Source: Sphaerolaimus hirsutus
Lineage: Eukaryota > Nematoda > Chromadorea > Monhysterida > Sphaerolaimidae
DNA: 64,000 nt
Assembly (NCBI GenBank): GCA_964036195.1
Contig: OZ038450.1
Coordinates: forward strand, 15,874,701 to 15,938,700
Direction: 5' to 3'
This document shows positions 41,820-54,505 of the stretch, piece after piece. Both the position numbers and the translations under genes were made by a program. Positions within the stretch are counted from its first letter, which is position 1; each line of letters opens with the position of its first letter. Under the pieces are notes generated by a model. It made no database searches and had not been told where the DNA came from. It saw only the letters and a program-made list of their open reading frames with translations.

Positions 41820-43034
41820 CAGGGGCCAGATTTAATACTCCCTACAGATTTGTAGGGTAGGGCGTACGCCTGACAGATTTTTTAAAGTTTCACCGCATCG
41901 ACGCACATGCACCGAGAGCAAGGCGGTTCGTAAAATATACGAAACCATCCCTTAAGGTTGCCGATATTGCAATATGACGTATATCACTTCGATTTTGGCC
42001 CGGAAATCACGATTTCGTCATTTCTCGGCCGTCTGCCAATTCGTTTTTTATTTTATTTTGTCGGGCGGGTTACTCGCATAGGTCACGCTTTTGTGTAGTC
42101 AGGTGGTCACTTTTTTAGTGTTCACTGGCGCACCGCACACTGATTTTGGACATTCAGCGTTCGAACGTTTGAAATCCGCTGAATCGGAACCTCCCATCCG
42201 CGGTTCGGATGTTTTTAGTTCAGCGTTTTAACGGCCGCCATACTGGTTTTTCGAAACGTTCGGATGAATTCGGACTTATTTGGATGCATTTTTGACCAGT
42301 TTTTATCATCCGCTGAACTCGACATTTCAGCGACTTTCAAATTGAAAGTGTCCGAACACTTTCATCCTGCGGTTCAGCGTTGCAGTTCCGCGTTGAGGTT
42401 CAGCGCATGAGTCGAGTTCAGCGGCCGTTCTACTGTTGCAAAATGATATGTATCTCATTCACGATGTGAGATACGTTCATGAAATTTGAATGTGTATTTG
42501 GCTAGCATTTAAGCTTCAAAAATGAAGAGAGAAAAGTTTTTTCAAAAATCGTTTATTTTTGAGTTTTTGTAAATTTAAGAAAATACATGAATTTCCGGTT
42601 CAGCGTGTATCTCTAAAGAAACAGGAATAATCAACAACCTGTTTAAATAAGCGTCCGGACGGTTTAATTCAGCAACAATTGGGTTCAAAGTAGGGTTCAA
42701 ATTGGATTGAGATTGGGGGATAAATTTTTAGGGATTATGGACCAGTTTTTTGAGCCGAGACTGGGACAGGAAATTTCAAAAAGTCCCTGTGATAAGTTCG
42801 CAAAATGCCAATTTGACATCACTGTAAATAAAAATCAAATACCTAGGCTAAAAATAGGTATATTAATTGGGGAAAAATCGCTCGAACTTACATAGGGCCC
42901 CCCAGTCCCCATGCCATTAACCTTAATAATAATAGATGCGGATCAAATCGCTTATCGATCCAATTTATGTGACCCGATCCGGAAATTTTTCTATCCAGAC
43001 CAGACTGGGGCTGGCGTTTTTTTTATCGGGAATA

Positions 43035-43170
43035 AGACTAGGGTTCAAACGGGATTGACTTTTCGGGATCGGGATCGGTTTTTTGAGATTTCGGGATCGG
43101 GATATGGATAGGGATTGACCTTTCGGGATCGGGATCGGGATTTGCGTTTTTTCGGGATCGGGATTGAGGC
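43035..43170. repeat. CGGGATCGGG iteration block
   Basis: Starts TAGGGTTCAAACGGGATT and iterates TTCGGGATCGGGAT; a weaker version begins at 42690. Relative of 11640-11790. Confidence 0.6.
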
Positions 43171-43362
43171 CTAAAAATTGGTTTTCAGGGTTTTTTCCCC
43201 TGACATTTCACCAAATGACCCAAAACGCCAAAAACAATTGATGCTAGAAACTTTGGACTCAAGTGGCATTCAAAACAATGCTATAGATTCATTTAGGCAC
43301 TGCGCAATGGGCTGCCTTGCATTGTCATTCACACCACTGTTTATCATGTATGCATGTGTATA

Positions 43363-44519
43363 TAAACACCTTCCCGATCAAGTCCGGCCCCCTATTTTTA
43401 TTTTCACTTCGCATGCCCTATCTCCGGTTGTGTGAGGGGTGGAAAGCTAATACTTGTGGGGTATATAGGTGCAACCCCCCACTACCCCTCATGAATAAAT
43501 GGGGCAGCGGCGACTCATTATAGAGGGGGTCCCTGTATAAGTGAAAAAAATTTGCGGCGTATTCATTGTCCCGCACAGGTCCGGCCCCCAGTTTATTTCT
43601 TACGCTACGGCTTGTAAAAGGGGCGTCAGACGCCAATAATGCCACAGGAAAATGGTGCTAAGTGCTAATGACCTTCTCAAATGGCGCCAGTGCCATGGCG
43701 CCATTATATCACTAATCCCGATGCCTCGATGTTTTTCCCAATCCCAAACCTTTAATTTTAAAAGGCTTTTTTCGCTCCTATTTTGTGACAAACTTGACCC
43801 GCTGGTTTAGGGTGTTTTATAGAGGAAGGTTTAAGGTTCCAAGTTGCGTAAAGAACTATACCCCAAAAATGCCTCCATTAGAAAATTTACGTGGGGTTAA
43901 TTCAAAATAGAAAATTTCGACAATTTTTGTTCCTGTAATGGTGTAATTTTGACATCATAAAATTCACCCCAAGTGAATTTTATAATTGAGGCATTTTAGA
44001 GGTAAAGTTTTTTACGCAGCTTGGAATCTTATACCCCACTCTTAAAAACATCCTAAACCAGCGTGTGAAATGTGTAAAAAAATAAAAGCAAAAAGTGAAT
44101 TTTTAAATTTGCCAAGTTCTTTTTCTTGTCTGCTGCTTAGGGGGTGGGGGTTTGTGGAATGTTTGTAGCTTAGGGCCATGGCACTGGCACCATTTGAGGT
44201 AGCCAAGTGGTGCCACGCCAAATCACCTATTTCCTGTGGCGTTATTGGTGCCTGACGCCCCTTTTTCAAGCCATAGCGTGAGAAATAAACTGGGGGCCGG
44301 ACCTGTGCCGGACAGTGAAAACGGCGCAAATTTTTTTCACATATATGGCGACCCCCTCTATAGTTAGCTGCCGCTGCCCCATTTATTCATGAGGGGTAGT
44401 GGGGGGGTTGCACCTATATACCCCACAAGTATTAGCTTTCCACCCCGACCACAACCAGAGATAGGGCGTGCAAAGTGAAAATAAAAATAGGGGGCCGGAC
44501 TTGATCAGGAAGGTGTTTA
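43363..44519. mobile_element. TAAACACC-ended element nested in the 4.1-kb element
   Basis: Ends TAAACACCTTCCCGATCAAG and complement, with arms of about 150 bases (TCCGGCCCCCTATTTTTATT). Inside are two GGCGCCA/GGTGCCA clusters (43620-43715, 44170-44270) in inverted order around an AT-rich centre. Confidence 0.85.
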
Positions 44520-44573
44520 TTAACCTTAAACTATGGTAATGAGCACTTGTATGCATACATTTGTAGTGGTGTC

Positions 44574-45242
44574 TAGGGTTGGAAAAAATCAATTTTTTTA
44601 AACGCCTTGATTTTTTTTTAAATCATTTTTTTAAATTAAAATCAGATTTTTGTAAAATCACCCAAAATGGGAGTATAGAGGAAAAAAACATGTGTATGAT
44701 AAGTGTCAGACAATGTATTGTTATGTCTATTGTGATCATATTTTGACTGTGGAGTCATGGGATAGCATTATAAGCAGTGATTTCTTTCAAAAATATCCAT
44801 TTTATGTCAACTTATTACGTATATCACCTTTTGTCAAACATTCATGACTTCAAGTGAAATTCAGCATGGAAAAGTGCTTTAATAAGGTTGTAAGAGAAGG
44901 CTAATACATTGTCAGTGATGATACACACTGCAGAAGTATGTGGGAGCACATTGGCTGGTAATTTTATACTACACTAGCACATCACAGCTTATTATTACAC
45001 CATAGCATGAATAAATGCTATCTTTTACACTAAAATGCCCCAAGACCCATGAAAACACCACCAATGGTAATGTGTATGGGAAATTGCCCGCTTGCGCGCC
45101 AAAAAATTGCAAAATACCTAGTGCAAGTCTACCAGAAATTTTTCATTTTGATTTTTTTAAATTAAAAGCAGTTTCCACCCTGTTACTTTTTTTTAAATCA
45201 GATTTTTTTGTCAATGGTAAAAAAAATCAAGTGCCAACCCTA
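44574..45242. mobile_element. hAT-type MITE with AAATCATTTTTTT interior
   Basis: Ends TAGGGTTGGAAAAAATC and GTGCCAACCCTA; perfect 8-bp duplication GTGGTGTC at 44566-44573 and 45243-45250. T-rich arms and an AT-rich centre without coding content. Confidence 0.9.
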
Positions 45243-45922
45243 GTGGTGTCCATGCCCATGGAACAAAGACTCCTAACTGTATTTGGGAAGTTACGGTTTA
45301 ATAGTGCGTGTGGCCGCATGGCGGCGCACAGCGACACCAATCCACCTGAAATACCGTTCAGCGCCCGCTTATCGTGTTGGTTCAGCATTTGAAATCAAAG
45401 TTCAGCGTTCGAGATCATTTCAGCGCGCCAAATCGTCCGAATTTTTCACTCGCTGAATTGACAAACCACCCAATTTTAATCGTCCGGACGATTTGGAGTT
45501 CAGCGCTTGTGGCATTTCCGCGTTTTTAGTTCAGCGGATGGCAAAAAACGTTCGAACGCTGAACGTGCAAAGGCAGTGTGCGGTGCGCCACTGTCTGCAA
45601 CCGATACCATGAGGGCAGCGACATGAAAGAAATGCATGCACGAGCGTACAAAAGCGCGACTTATGCGAGTAACCTGCCCGACAAAATAAAATAAAAAACG
45701 AATTGGCAGACGGCCACGAAATGACGAAATCGTGATTTCCGAGCCAAAATCGAAGCGATAACCGTCAGATTGCAATATCGGCGACGTTAAGGGATAGTTT
45801 CGTGTATTTTATGAACCGCCTTGCTCTCGGTGCATGTGCGTCGATGCGGCTGAACTTTGAAAAATCTATCGGGTGTACGCCCTACCCTACAAATCTGTAG
45901 GGAGTATTAAATCTGGCCCCAG

Positions 45923-48065
45923 GTGTTTCTTTGCGATGGCATTTATATAGTTCGACTGCACGATAAACTTCCCAAAGCGCACCCTTCAATCCCATTACAA
46001 CAATCGCTAACTACTAGTCCGAAATTTATGTTAAGTTTTTATCTGAAGACTCGCACTGCAAAGTGCAGTGCAGCGTGCAAAAGCAAACTGCAAACTACAA
46101 GACGCCGCGTTTGATCACAGGAAGATGGATTAGACATCTTAGAGATGTGATCGGCCGTGGAACGTGGCTGATTTTACACTCGCTCGTTGCCACTCGCCTG
46201 GTGCTCGTGCTTTGCAGCGTTAAAACTTTGCCGATCGTTAAAACGGGGTGTCCTTTTGATGTCCTTGAAAATGTAACGTCAAACTGATGCTTTTTGATGC
46301 CTAATATCAGTGCACAGCTTGATTTTTGAGACTTGAGGACGCGTAGGCCAACTCATTTTTATCCGGAATTCGATGCTGCGCGTATGTGGTAACGATTTTC
46401 TGGCAGCCAATGGCCAGATTGCGAAATTTATCAAATGGCGTTGAGCACACTACTACACCACCGAAATTTGGGAAACATAAAGATCTGTTTTGCACACATT
46501 CGAGTTTACCACAATGAGGAATCTGTCCACTACTGTTGACGACGATCAAAAATAATTCATTCTCGTCAACTCAAATGCGTTCAAAGCAGATTTATGAGTT
46601 CACCAACTTTCCATGGTGTACTAGCGTGCGTGGCCGCAACGAGTGGCAACCGAGTGCTGATACAGAATCACGCTAACTGTAGCCGCGCGGCTCCATTCAA
46701 CGCGAGCGCGGCGACGGGGCCGCCTGTCAGCTACATCTATCACGCGACCTCGCCATTACCTACGCAACTGTTCATCAATTTCTGAAATGGTCTAATTGTA
46801 AATTCATGTATGCAAATCGCAACTTGCGGCGCGCCAAGCTCAATCATGCGGCACGGCCTGGTTTATCTGTTATTTATCTGGTTTATCTGGCCATGAGCTC
46901 GATTGCATTGCTTTTGGCGCGGCTTCGCGGCTACTCACTCGAAATCTCATGTGACATGTTGTTGTTTTCACACCTCTTTTTGACTTTTTGCGCGTTTTAT
47001 GCACTGTTTCAAATTTTTCAACTGCTTTTGATCTTCCGTAAATAGGTAGGTATCTTTATCACAAGGTATACTGTTTGCTTTTTCTAAAAAACGTATTCTC
47101 ATACTTAGTTTTAAGGCGCTCTAATAACCGTTCAATGCTGTTCTCTCCTTCGTTAATTCACAAAGTGAAGTTGGACATTTTTGCGACGTTTCAGTTTACC
47201 AGTCACGCACAGCGCCGTCGCAAATGCGCAAATCCAAACGGTGCCAAATTGTTGAAATAACAATCAAGTTGTTATTGTCCCCGCCGTGGTCAGTTTTTCC
47301 AGCACGGCGGCGGCAGCTAGCCCCAACTGCAGTTGGCTTTATCTGCTTTGGCCCATTTTCTTGATGACATGTTCCAGCGACTGCTCAGCGAGCCGAGCCG
47401 CAGTTTGCAGTCGCGGCTGCCATCCGCACGGCGGCGGCGCGGCGCTGACGCTCAGCCATGTCGCTTTTACTGTTGCCGCTGCGCTGCTTCTGTATTATAC
47501 ATGTAAAGCTAGCGACTGCAGTTGTGGCGGCTTGTGATCAGTTTCGAAGTGCGGCACCGCGTGTGCTATGTCGAGATCGCCTTTGCTTCAACCACATTTT
47601 GCTAGAACGTTTTTGCCATTTTTCGATCGAATTGATAAACTAGCAGAAACAGGCGAGAACGAAAAATGCCGAAAAATTCTGTGGTGACACTGAACCACTT
47701 TACCACCGCGCAGTGCGGTATTTTGCGAAAGAAAATTATTTTCCCGAAAATCTCGCACGTCACAAGTTAGGGATTTCTCTTTGAGTTCCCATGCCCCCTG
47801 TGGCGGGTGAGCAAAGGCGTCTTTCACTTAAGAACATTAACGCACCCCACTACCATGAGTTATTAATGTGGTCTATGGCAGATAATGGCTTTTTGAGGTT
47901 GCTTCTACTCGGTTTCATAATTTTGAAGCTTGTTTAGCATCATTATTTTTATGGCAGTGGTCAAAATATTGTATTTACCTATACCTATATGTAATTCACG
48001 TATTTCTCGTATTTACCCCAACTATGCATCGGGTTGGTGGTTGTATAAAAATTATTTTAGGCCCC
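45923..48065. other. Intergenic or intronic stretch with GC-richer islands
   Basis: Patches at 46660-46760 and 47280-47540 are GC-rich but have no frame with protein character bounded by convincing splice sites. No transposon ends were recognised. An undetected exon cannot be excluded. Confidence 0.4.
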
Positions 48066-49605
48066 TTTCACACTGCACTTGTGTGACGACATTAGATATT
48101 ACTCGTCACAGACCGTTTTGTGATGACAAATCTATTTTTTGGCAGATGTTCATGAGTGTGACGACTGGTCGGCCTCGTTATAGGACCCTTTTTTAACCAT
48201 GCTCATTGTGACGACTAGATCAAATATTTTATTTGTCGTCCTAACGATGGCAAAAAATGATTCGAAAATTCGAAAACATTTTCGAATTTTTATTTCGCCC
48301 CTAGAAAAAATACTTAAAAATCGATTTATTTTTCAAAAAATTCGAAAATTCGAAAATTCAAAAATAGTTTTCGAATTTTTTAGGGAATTCAAGGCAACAA
48401 AACACACTGTTAAGTTCAACGTGCTAAATAAATCAACAATTGATACGCGGCGCGTATGGAAAAGCGAAACGTAACAAAAAAACGTTGAAATGTCAGCCAC
48501 GGCGGAAGAAACGGACTTCGACACATCCGTTTTTTATACTGTATTTTGTCGAAATATCCCCCCCCCTCGAAATACCCACCTCAAAATTTACACTATTAAT
48601 TTATCAACTCCCCTCGAAATACCACCCCCCCCAATCTGGTGTATACAGAACGTAATGCCGTTTGTGATCTGGTGAACACAGAACACACGTTAAAAACAAT
48701 GACAATGTTGTGTAGAACAGGGTTTGTACCATCTACGTACTTATATAAGTATATAGAGTCTTATAAAAGGCAGTTTTTGTTGTACCTACAAACAACAATT
48801 TAGTACTGGGATTTTGAAAAATTTCTGGCAAAATAACCCCCCCCCCCCCTCGAAATACCCACCCTCGTTTAACCCCCCCCCCAAGTTTCCACTCTGAAAA
48901 AATAATATGGTATTTAAAGCCAATTTTGTATTTTATGCTGATATTTTATTTGACGCCAATTTTTAAATTGTTGTTTTTATTGCCTTCGCTCTGTTGGTGA
49001 ATTAAATGTATCAATGTGTGAATTAAATGAACAAGCAGCACACTGCATAACTGGTTTGCATAACTCATTCCACCATTTTTAATGCTAATTTATGGCTAAA
49101 ATAAGGTCATAACAACTGAGCAGAACATGAAGACAGTCCAAATTCTGTGTTAAAACTTAAGATTCAATATTTTTCCAAAAAGATTCGAAAATTTTTTGAA
49201 AAAATTCGAAAACTAGCCAAAAAAATTCGAAAATTGCCAAAAAAAAGATTCGAAAATTCGAAATTCGAAAATTATTTTGAAGAAAAATTCAAAAATTCGA
49301 AAATTCATTTCAGAAAAAAACACTTAAAAATTTAAATACTTTTTTGTCGACTGTTTGCCATCGTTTCGTCACACCCGCGCAATGTGACGACCACTTTTTT
49401 TAAATTGTCGGCGCACCTGTCGGGCTCCGTAAACATGTAAATATAACTCTTGAGCAACACACATGATTCATCTGAAATTTGACATGCATGTACACCTAGG
49501 TGGTACGTATACTTTACTACATTCACTCATGAATATGGAACTTTTCACTCGACTTATGGAACTTTTTCATGTGTTGTCGGAGTCGTCACAAAAATGCAGT
49601 GTGAA
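48066..49605. mobile_element. MITE-like element with ATTCGAAAA interior
   Basis: Ends TTTCACACTGCACTTGTG (then TGACGAC) and GTCGTCACAAAAATGCAG plus TGTGAA are inverted. Two blocks of AATTCGAAAATTCGAAAA lie at 48255-48385 and 49170-49335 in opposite arms. It carries the nested element at 48537-48912. Confidence 0.75.
48537..48912. mobile_element. TACCGTAT-family MITE, eroded, nested
   Basis: TACTGTATTTTGTCGAAATA to AATAATATGGTA; contains the poly-C runs, CTCGAAATACC and GAACACACGTTAAAA words typical of the family. Confidence 0.65.
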
Positions 49606-49683
49606 CGCTGTCTAACACAAATTTGGAATCTAAAATTTGTAGTTTTTAAACATTTTATAAATGTTTTATTTTATATCAACAAG

Positions 49684-49944
49684 TCTACAATTAAAACAAA
49701 CCATTTTACAAAAAGTTTATAATTTTATACAAAAATTAGTAATCTTGCATGCAGCATGATTACATGCATGCCGATGATTACAAAAAAAACTGGGATTGGT
49801 ACCTTGTTCGGACCCTACTTATGAGGCTGTTTTACATAAATATGTATTTTTATACATGTGTAATTTTTTCACTGTATTTTAAATTTTCCGGGTTTTTTAG
49901 TTTATTCTTAAATTTTCTATTTTCCTGTAATTTTGCCAACCCTT
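49684..49944. mobile_element. Eroded hAT-type copy
   Basis: 8-bp repeat TCAACAAG at 49676-49683 and 49945-49952 encloses a stretch whose right end GCCAACCCTT resembles the CCAACCCTG end of 35479-36663. The left end is not recognisable. Confidence 0.45.
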
Positions 49945-50681
49945 TCAACAAGCTACTCGAACATATTCGAAGTAATTCGTCCCAACATTGACATTAACTG
50001 CACAATGTTCTGCTATTTTGATAATTATACATACTCAAACATCGACGTTCGATTAGCTGCCATTTAATCTTCCCCTACCAATAAATAAATATGACGTTTT
50101 TACGTTTTTTCTTGCTCTTTATTTCGTTAGACACACAAATGGCTGGTGCACGAGTTTCATTAGGCAGCTGTGGCTCCCGTTATAATGTGATATTTTCTGT
50201 ACTGTGTGATAGATTATTTACCTAGGTATTTACTTTCTTAATACCTATATCAGAGGAAGATCGAACATACTCATGTATGGCTGAAGATTCATTTCCAATC
50301 TGGTGTCAATTAGTCTTAAAGCAAAGTAAATGTTAGGCACCAACTTAGTCAATTGGACGCTGCATAAAAATACATTGGCCTAAAATACCTACATGTACGC
50401 AAATCGCTTTTTCGAATTGTCCAAAGTTTTGTCATTCATTTTGTGCGAATCCCATCATCATAAATCCTAGAAAGTTTTCCTTTCGAACATATTTTTAAGT
50501 GCTGGCTTCAACTACGCCGCTTACTTAAATAAATACTATCGCCGCAACGTGTTCGTGTTTTTTTGTCATTATTTTGCTTTATTCCAATATTCATCAATAG
50601 CACAATTAACCTCACGTCAAATCAAGCCGCCGCGCCCAATCAAAGCGGCACCCCAACACGCATTTGGGTAGGCGGCCTCAG

Positions 50682-50891
50682 CGGCTAACACAACAACCAT
50701 TGCTACAATGCGCGCCGACACGGCCACCGGCGGCCGACTGCAGCAGCAACGTCAACGGGATGGGGGCGAACGGCGCTCGGCGCCGACCACCGGCCGCCGC
50801 CACAGACAACAGCACCAGCGGCACAAGGCGCCGCGGCAGCAAGTGCCGCATGTGGAACCGGCCGCCGCGGTCGCCCCTGCTTCCACAAAGG
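50682..50891 (+). CDS. GC-rich exon candidate, coding status uncertain
   Basis: A CpG-rich block between a CCTCAG acceptor-like site and the donor GTGATT. Two frames are open: one from ATG 50708 (MRADTATGGRLQQQ... ending PASTK, phase 0, which would fit the first cyclase exon) and one rich in Asn/Ser (SSNVNGMGANGARRR... LLPQ, phase 2, which would not). It could be an alternative 5' exon or simply CpG-island sequence. No domain is visible. Confidence 0.25.
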
Positions 50892-52526
50892 TGATTAGCG
50901 CGGCGCGCCCCATTGTAAATGGTAGTGCGCCCAGAGGTGTCTCAGCTAGCCAATTACAATCAATGTGTGCGCTCGAGCGTGTGGACTTGTGTGTGTTAAT
51001 AGGCTGTACTTTTGTTAAATTTCGGCCCGCGCACCGGACTTGATAGTGGGTATTTACGTTTATTCTGAAATATTTACGCGTAAAACTGCGCACTGAGTAA
51101 ATGCTAAATACTCATGGGTACAATACTTTTTAGGAGTACCCATCTGTAAACGTGTACTCTTTCATCAGTACAGGGTACTTCAGAGTATTTCAGAAAATTC
51201 AAGGGATGCACTAAAAGGGTAAAAAAGTGACCATGCACATATCGTATAATGCTATAGGTAAACATATTCACATAAATAAATTATTCCACATTTTACAAAA
51301 TCGCTGGCACGCTTCCAACGTGAGACATAAAAAGTACGAGTACAGAGTTTCAAGTCTGCCAAAACATGCTGGATTATAAATAGCGTTGATAGCAGTTGGC
51401 TACGGCTGGTGGCACATGGTTTAGTTTCCCATTGTTTCAGGGGCTTCCAGTTGTGTGAGTGTGCTCTATAAAAACTGGCATCAATTACGGGATGCATTAG
51501 CGGTATGAAATCGCTAGCGCGGCAGCTTATTTTATGCACATGTGTTTGTTTTTTTGTACATTTCCATGCCTGCACATGCTTACGTAATATGTATTACATT
51601 TACCGGTACATGCGTGTATTTTTTGAGGAATCTGACCATGTGTCGTTGAAGCAGGTGGAAAAACTTAGGCATGCATAAAATTTTACGTAATTTTTATTCG
51701 ACTTGATTTGGTAATTTTTTTTGTTAAAAATAAGTTTTTTAATTTGATAAGTTACCCATGTTAGAACATGCGTGATGTGGACTAAACTTACTATTTACAG
51801 TGAAGTGGGTAGGGTATAATTATAAAAACCTATTATGCTTTGAAGTTTAAATAAACTTCTAATGGGTAACAGCTTTGGAAATGAAAGCCAAATGTCAATA
51901 GTAAACAGAATTTTTGTTTTGTTACTATAGAAGGTAGATAATGAATCATCGTTCTTAAAATGAATGGCTGCAGATTCGCAATTGACATTTTGCAATTCAG
52001 TCACGCGATTTTGTGGCAGTGTTTGTTACTTTCATAAGCATTTAACAAAAGCAGTAATACTCATTTTGTTTTCAATTTTTTTAATTAAAATCAATGTTTA
52101 TTGCCAATGTGAGCTTCCGTTCGATCGAAGGAAAATTAATCAGGTGAACATACGAGGGAATATCAAAGATCACTAATTAAGTAAGGTTCATCACGTCGGA
52201 CTGGTATCAAACATATAAGTATTCACATTTGCGGAATTCCGCAAATTACTTTACTATCCTAATATTTATGTAGAATCTTCCTGAAAGCTGAATGACGTTC
52301 GGGATTAGCTAATGATTTTTCACTTGGTGGTAAGCCAGTGTGGGTACAAACAATTTCTATGACATACTACGTTTTATCGTCGTTGCAAAGATTCCACACA
52401 GATTCCACCCATTCAATCTAAATACCGCATTTTCTTAAATAATTCTCCCGCGAGTTATGTTTTCGTCAGCTTTCTTCCGGTAGTGGGTTTATTTAAATGG
52501 GTTATTTTTCCTCTGGTATTCACGTT
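50892..52526. other. AT-rich spacer
   Basis: Eroded TTTACGTTT/AGTACCC words at 51040-51190 resemble the hAT-type interiors; nothing else recognised. Confidence 0.4.
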
Positions 52527-53376
52527 CAGGGTTGGTTTTATAAAAATTGTTTGTATACAAATTGTATAAAAATTGTGTACAAATTGTATTTTAGTTCAAT
52601 TTTATTCTTGTTTCATTTTACTTTATTCCCAAAAGTCGTTAATAAAATTCTATGACTCCATTTTACAAAACTTTTACAAAATTTTTACAAAAAATCGGAA
52701 TCATACATGCAAGGCCAGAAAAATGTCATTATTATACCTTTACACGAAAAACATGTGCAAATTTTTCCATTACTTTACAAAAGCTGCATGCAGTAGGCAT
52801 TGTTAGCTAGCTGCAAGTGTAAACTTACAGTTGTTGATAACAATGGTTTGCATTTCCAGTAGAAGGACTACTGGAGTGTGCTGGGTCAACTTGTAAAATG
52901 TCATGCAAAGTGTCAATTGTTCTGACAAATGTAAAGTAAAAAGTGTAAATTGTGTATCCAAATCTTATGGTTTTGTATCCAAAGCTTATGTTATATATCC
53001 AAAAAATGTTTGTATCCAAATTTTCACATAAGATTTGAATTATCAAACAACAAGATTTGGATACAGTTTGCTTGACAATTGACACCTTAATTTATATTTG
53101 TCATGACAATTGACACTTAACTTTACATTCATCATGACAATTGACACCTTGCATGACATTTGACATGACATTTAACACTTTACAAAGCTTGGGACTGCCC
53201 CCAGTTCCACGAATAAACAGGTAGAAGCTCAAGCAACAAGATAATTTTTTTACAAAATAATATGAATTTTTATACAATTTTACAATCATTTTACAAGAAT
53301 TCGAATTTTTTTACATTTTTTATTTTTATTTTGAAATTTTTCCATTTTATTTTTTTCTGAGATTTTGCCAACCCTG
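52527..53376. mobile_element. Inverted second copy of the AAAATAAAA hAT-type composite
   Basis: Ends CAGGGTTGG and CCAACCCTG; perfect 8-bp duplication TTCACGTT at 52519-52526 and 53377-53384. It includes a CWG element ending GGGACTGCCCC then CAG near 53206 at the same internal site as in 35479-36663, but lacks the end insertion seen there. Confidence 0.9.
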
Positions 53377-53501
53377 TTCACGTTGCATGCGGGAGCGAGT
53401 TATTTCAGGGAAATTATCGAAAAATACAGTGTACCTACGTATGTTTTTTAACCGTTCTCGTTTCAAATCAGTTATTTCAAACGAACATTATGCATCATTA
53501 C

Positions 53502-54229
53502 TAGCATTGAAAAACGGGTGATTTTCAGAAAAATATAATTCAAGTTACCGTATTACCTCGAATTAACCCCCCCCCTTGAATTAACCCCCCCCTCGAAATA
53601 CCCCCCCTAAATTTCCGCTGAGGAAATAATACACCCCCCCCTCGAAATACCCCCCCTAAAATTGAGTGTAACGTAAACGCACATGACAAATACCGCAGTT
53701 TGTGTTCTGTACAATGCAGAACACACGTTAAAACTAATGATTAAGTGACGTTAGGGAAGGGTTTTTGTGTATATACAGTTATAGATGCCTATAAACACAC
53801 ATACATCTATGTAATTGTTCGATTTTTCTACGTCTGCGTATGGGGAATTTTCGAAAATTTCTGGCGAAATAATAGACCCCCCCCTCGAATAAACCCCCCC
53901 CTCGAATTATCCCCCCCTCAAATTTTGCTGGCGAAATAATAAACCCCCTGGGGGTATTTCGAGGTAATACGGTAATCCTAGAAGGTTCTTAAAACTAGAA
54001 ATATAATTAAAGTGATTCTCAGAAGGTTCACAAAACGAAAATCATACCGAATTTGATTTATCTCGAGAAAAGATAATGTGCTACCTTTTCAATTTATGAA
54101 ATTTTTCAAAATTACAGAAAATCTCTGGAATCCTGGAAAATATAAATACCTATAAGGAGAAAACCTATTTTTTTAATATATTTTCTGATACGTTTTAAGT
54201 ATAAATCTCCCACAGAGTTTTTCATGCCA
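53502..54229. mobile_element. TAGCATTGAAAA hAT-type element split by a TACCGTAT element
   Basis: Left TAGCATTGAAAAAC and right GAGTTTTTCATGCCA match the ends of 32405-32711. Flanks ATCATTAC/ATCACTGC are a possible eroded 8-bp duplication. Confidence 0.6.
53546..53974. mobile_element. TACCGTAT-family MITE
   Basis: Ends TACCGTATTACCTCGAATTA and TTTCGAGGTAATACGGTA; near-twin of 25886-26290 in the opposite orientation. Confidence 0.88.
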
Positions 54230-54373
54230 ATCACTGCGCACTGCAGTAAACAGAGTCACTATACTCGCAAAAAAAACACAATCGTTCCCTCAAAAATGAC
54301 CATGTATTTCGCCTAGCACTTTCCATTTTGTCCAAAATGTCACCCCCTAATAACGCGCACAAAACAAATCCAG

Positions 54374-54505
54374 GACGACTCCTCTGGCGGGGAGGAGCGC
54401 ACGCCGATGATGGCCATGCGGGCGGCTAACGCCTTGGCGGGCAGCCCGATGTCGGGCCGCCCGGGTAACGCCACCAGCGACGCGACCGAGATCGAACACA
54501 ACCAG
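54374..54505 (+). CDS. Cyclase exon 1 of the confirmed set (N-tail)
   Basis: The acceptor is CAAATCCAG; reads [20 protein letters not shown] and ends ATEIEHNQ on CAG, phase 0, directly followed by the introner-like element. Low-complexity polar tail, membership inferred from continuity with exon 2. Confidence 0.8.

Larger units (their letters stand above)
41823..45919. mobile_element. 4.1-kb CWG-flanked element with >500-bp inverted arms
   Basis: Flanked by CAG (41820-41822, 45920-45922). Ends GGGCCAGATTTAATACTCCC and complement. The arms stay alignable for more than 500 bases (for example CGGGCGGGTTACTCGCATA near 42060 and its complement near 45660). Between them lie CGGGATCGGG iterations and two younger insertions (43363-44519, 44574-45242). 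No transposase frame was recognised. Confidence 0.85.

Noticed and set aside
50682..50891. Joining the Asn/Ser-rich frame of the 50.7-kb block to cyclase exon 1
   Set aside because: Phase 2 end meets a phase 0 start and would run into a stop; only the other frame is compatible, so no confident call was made.
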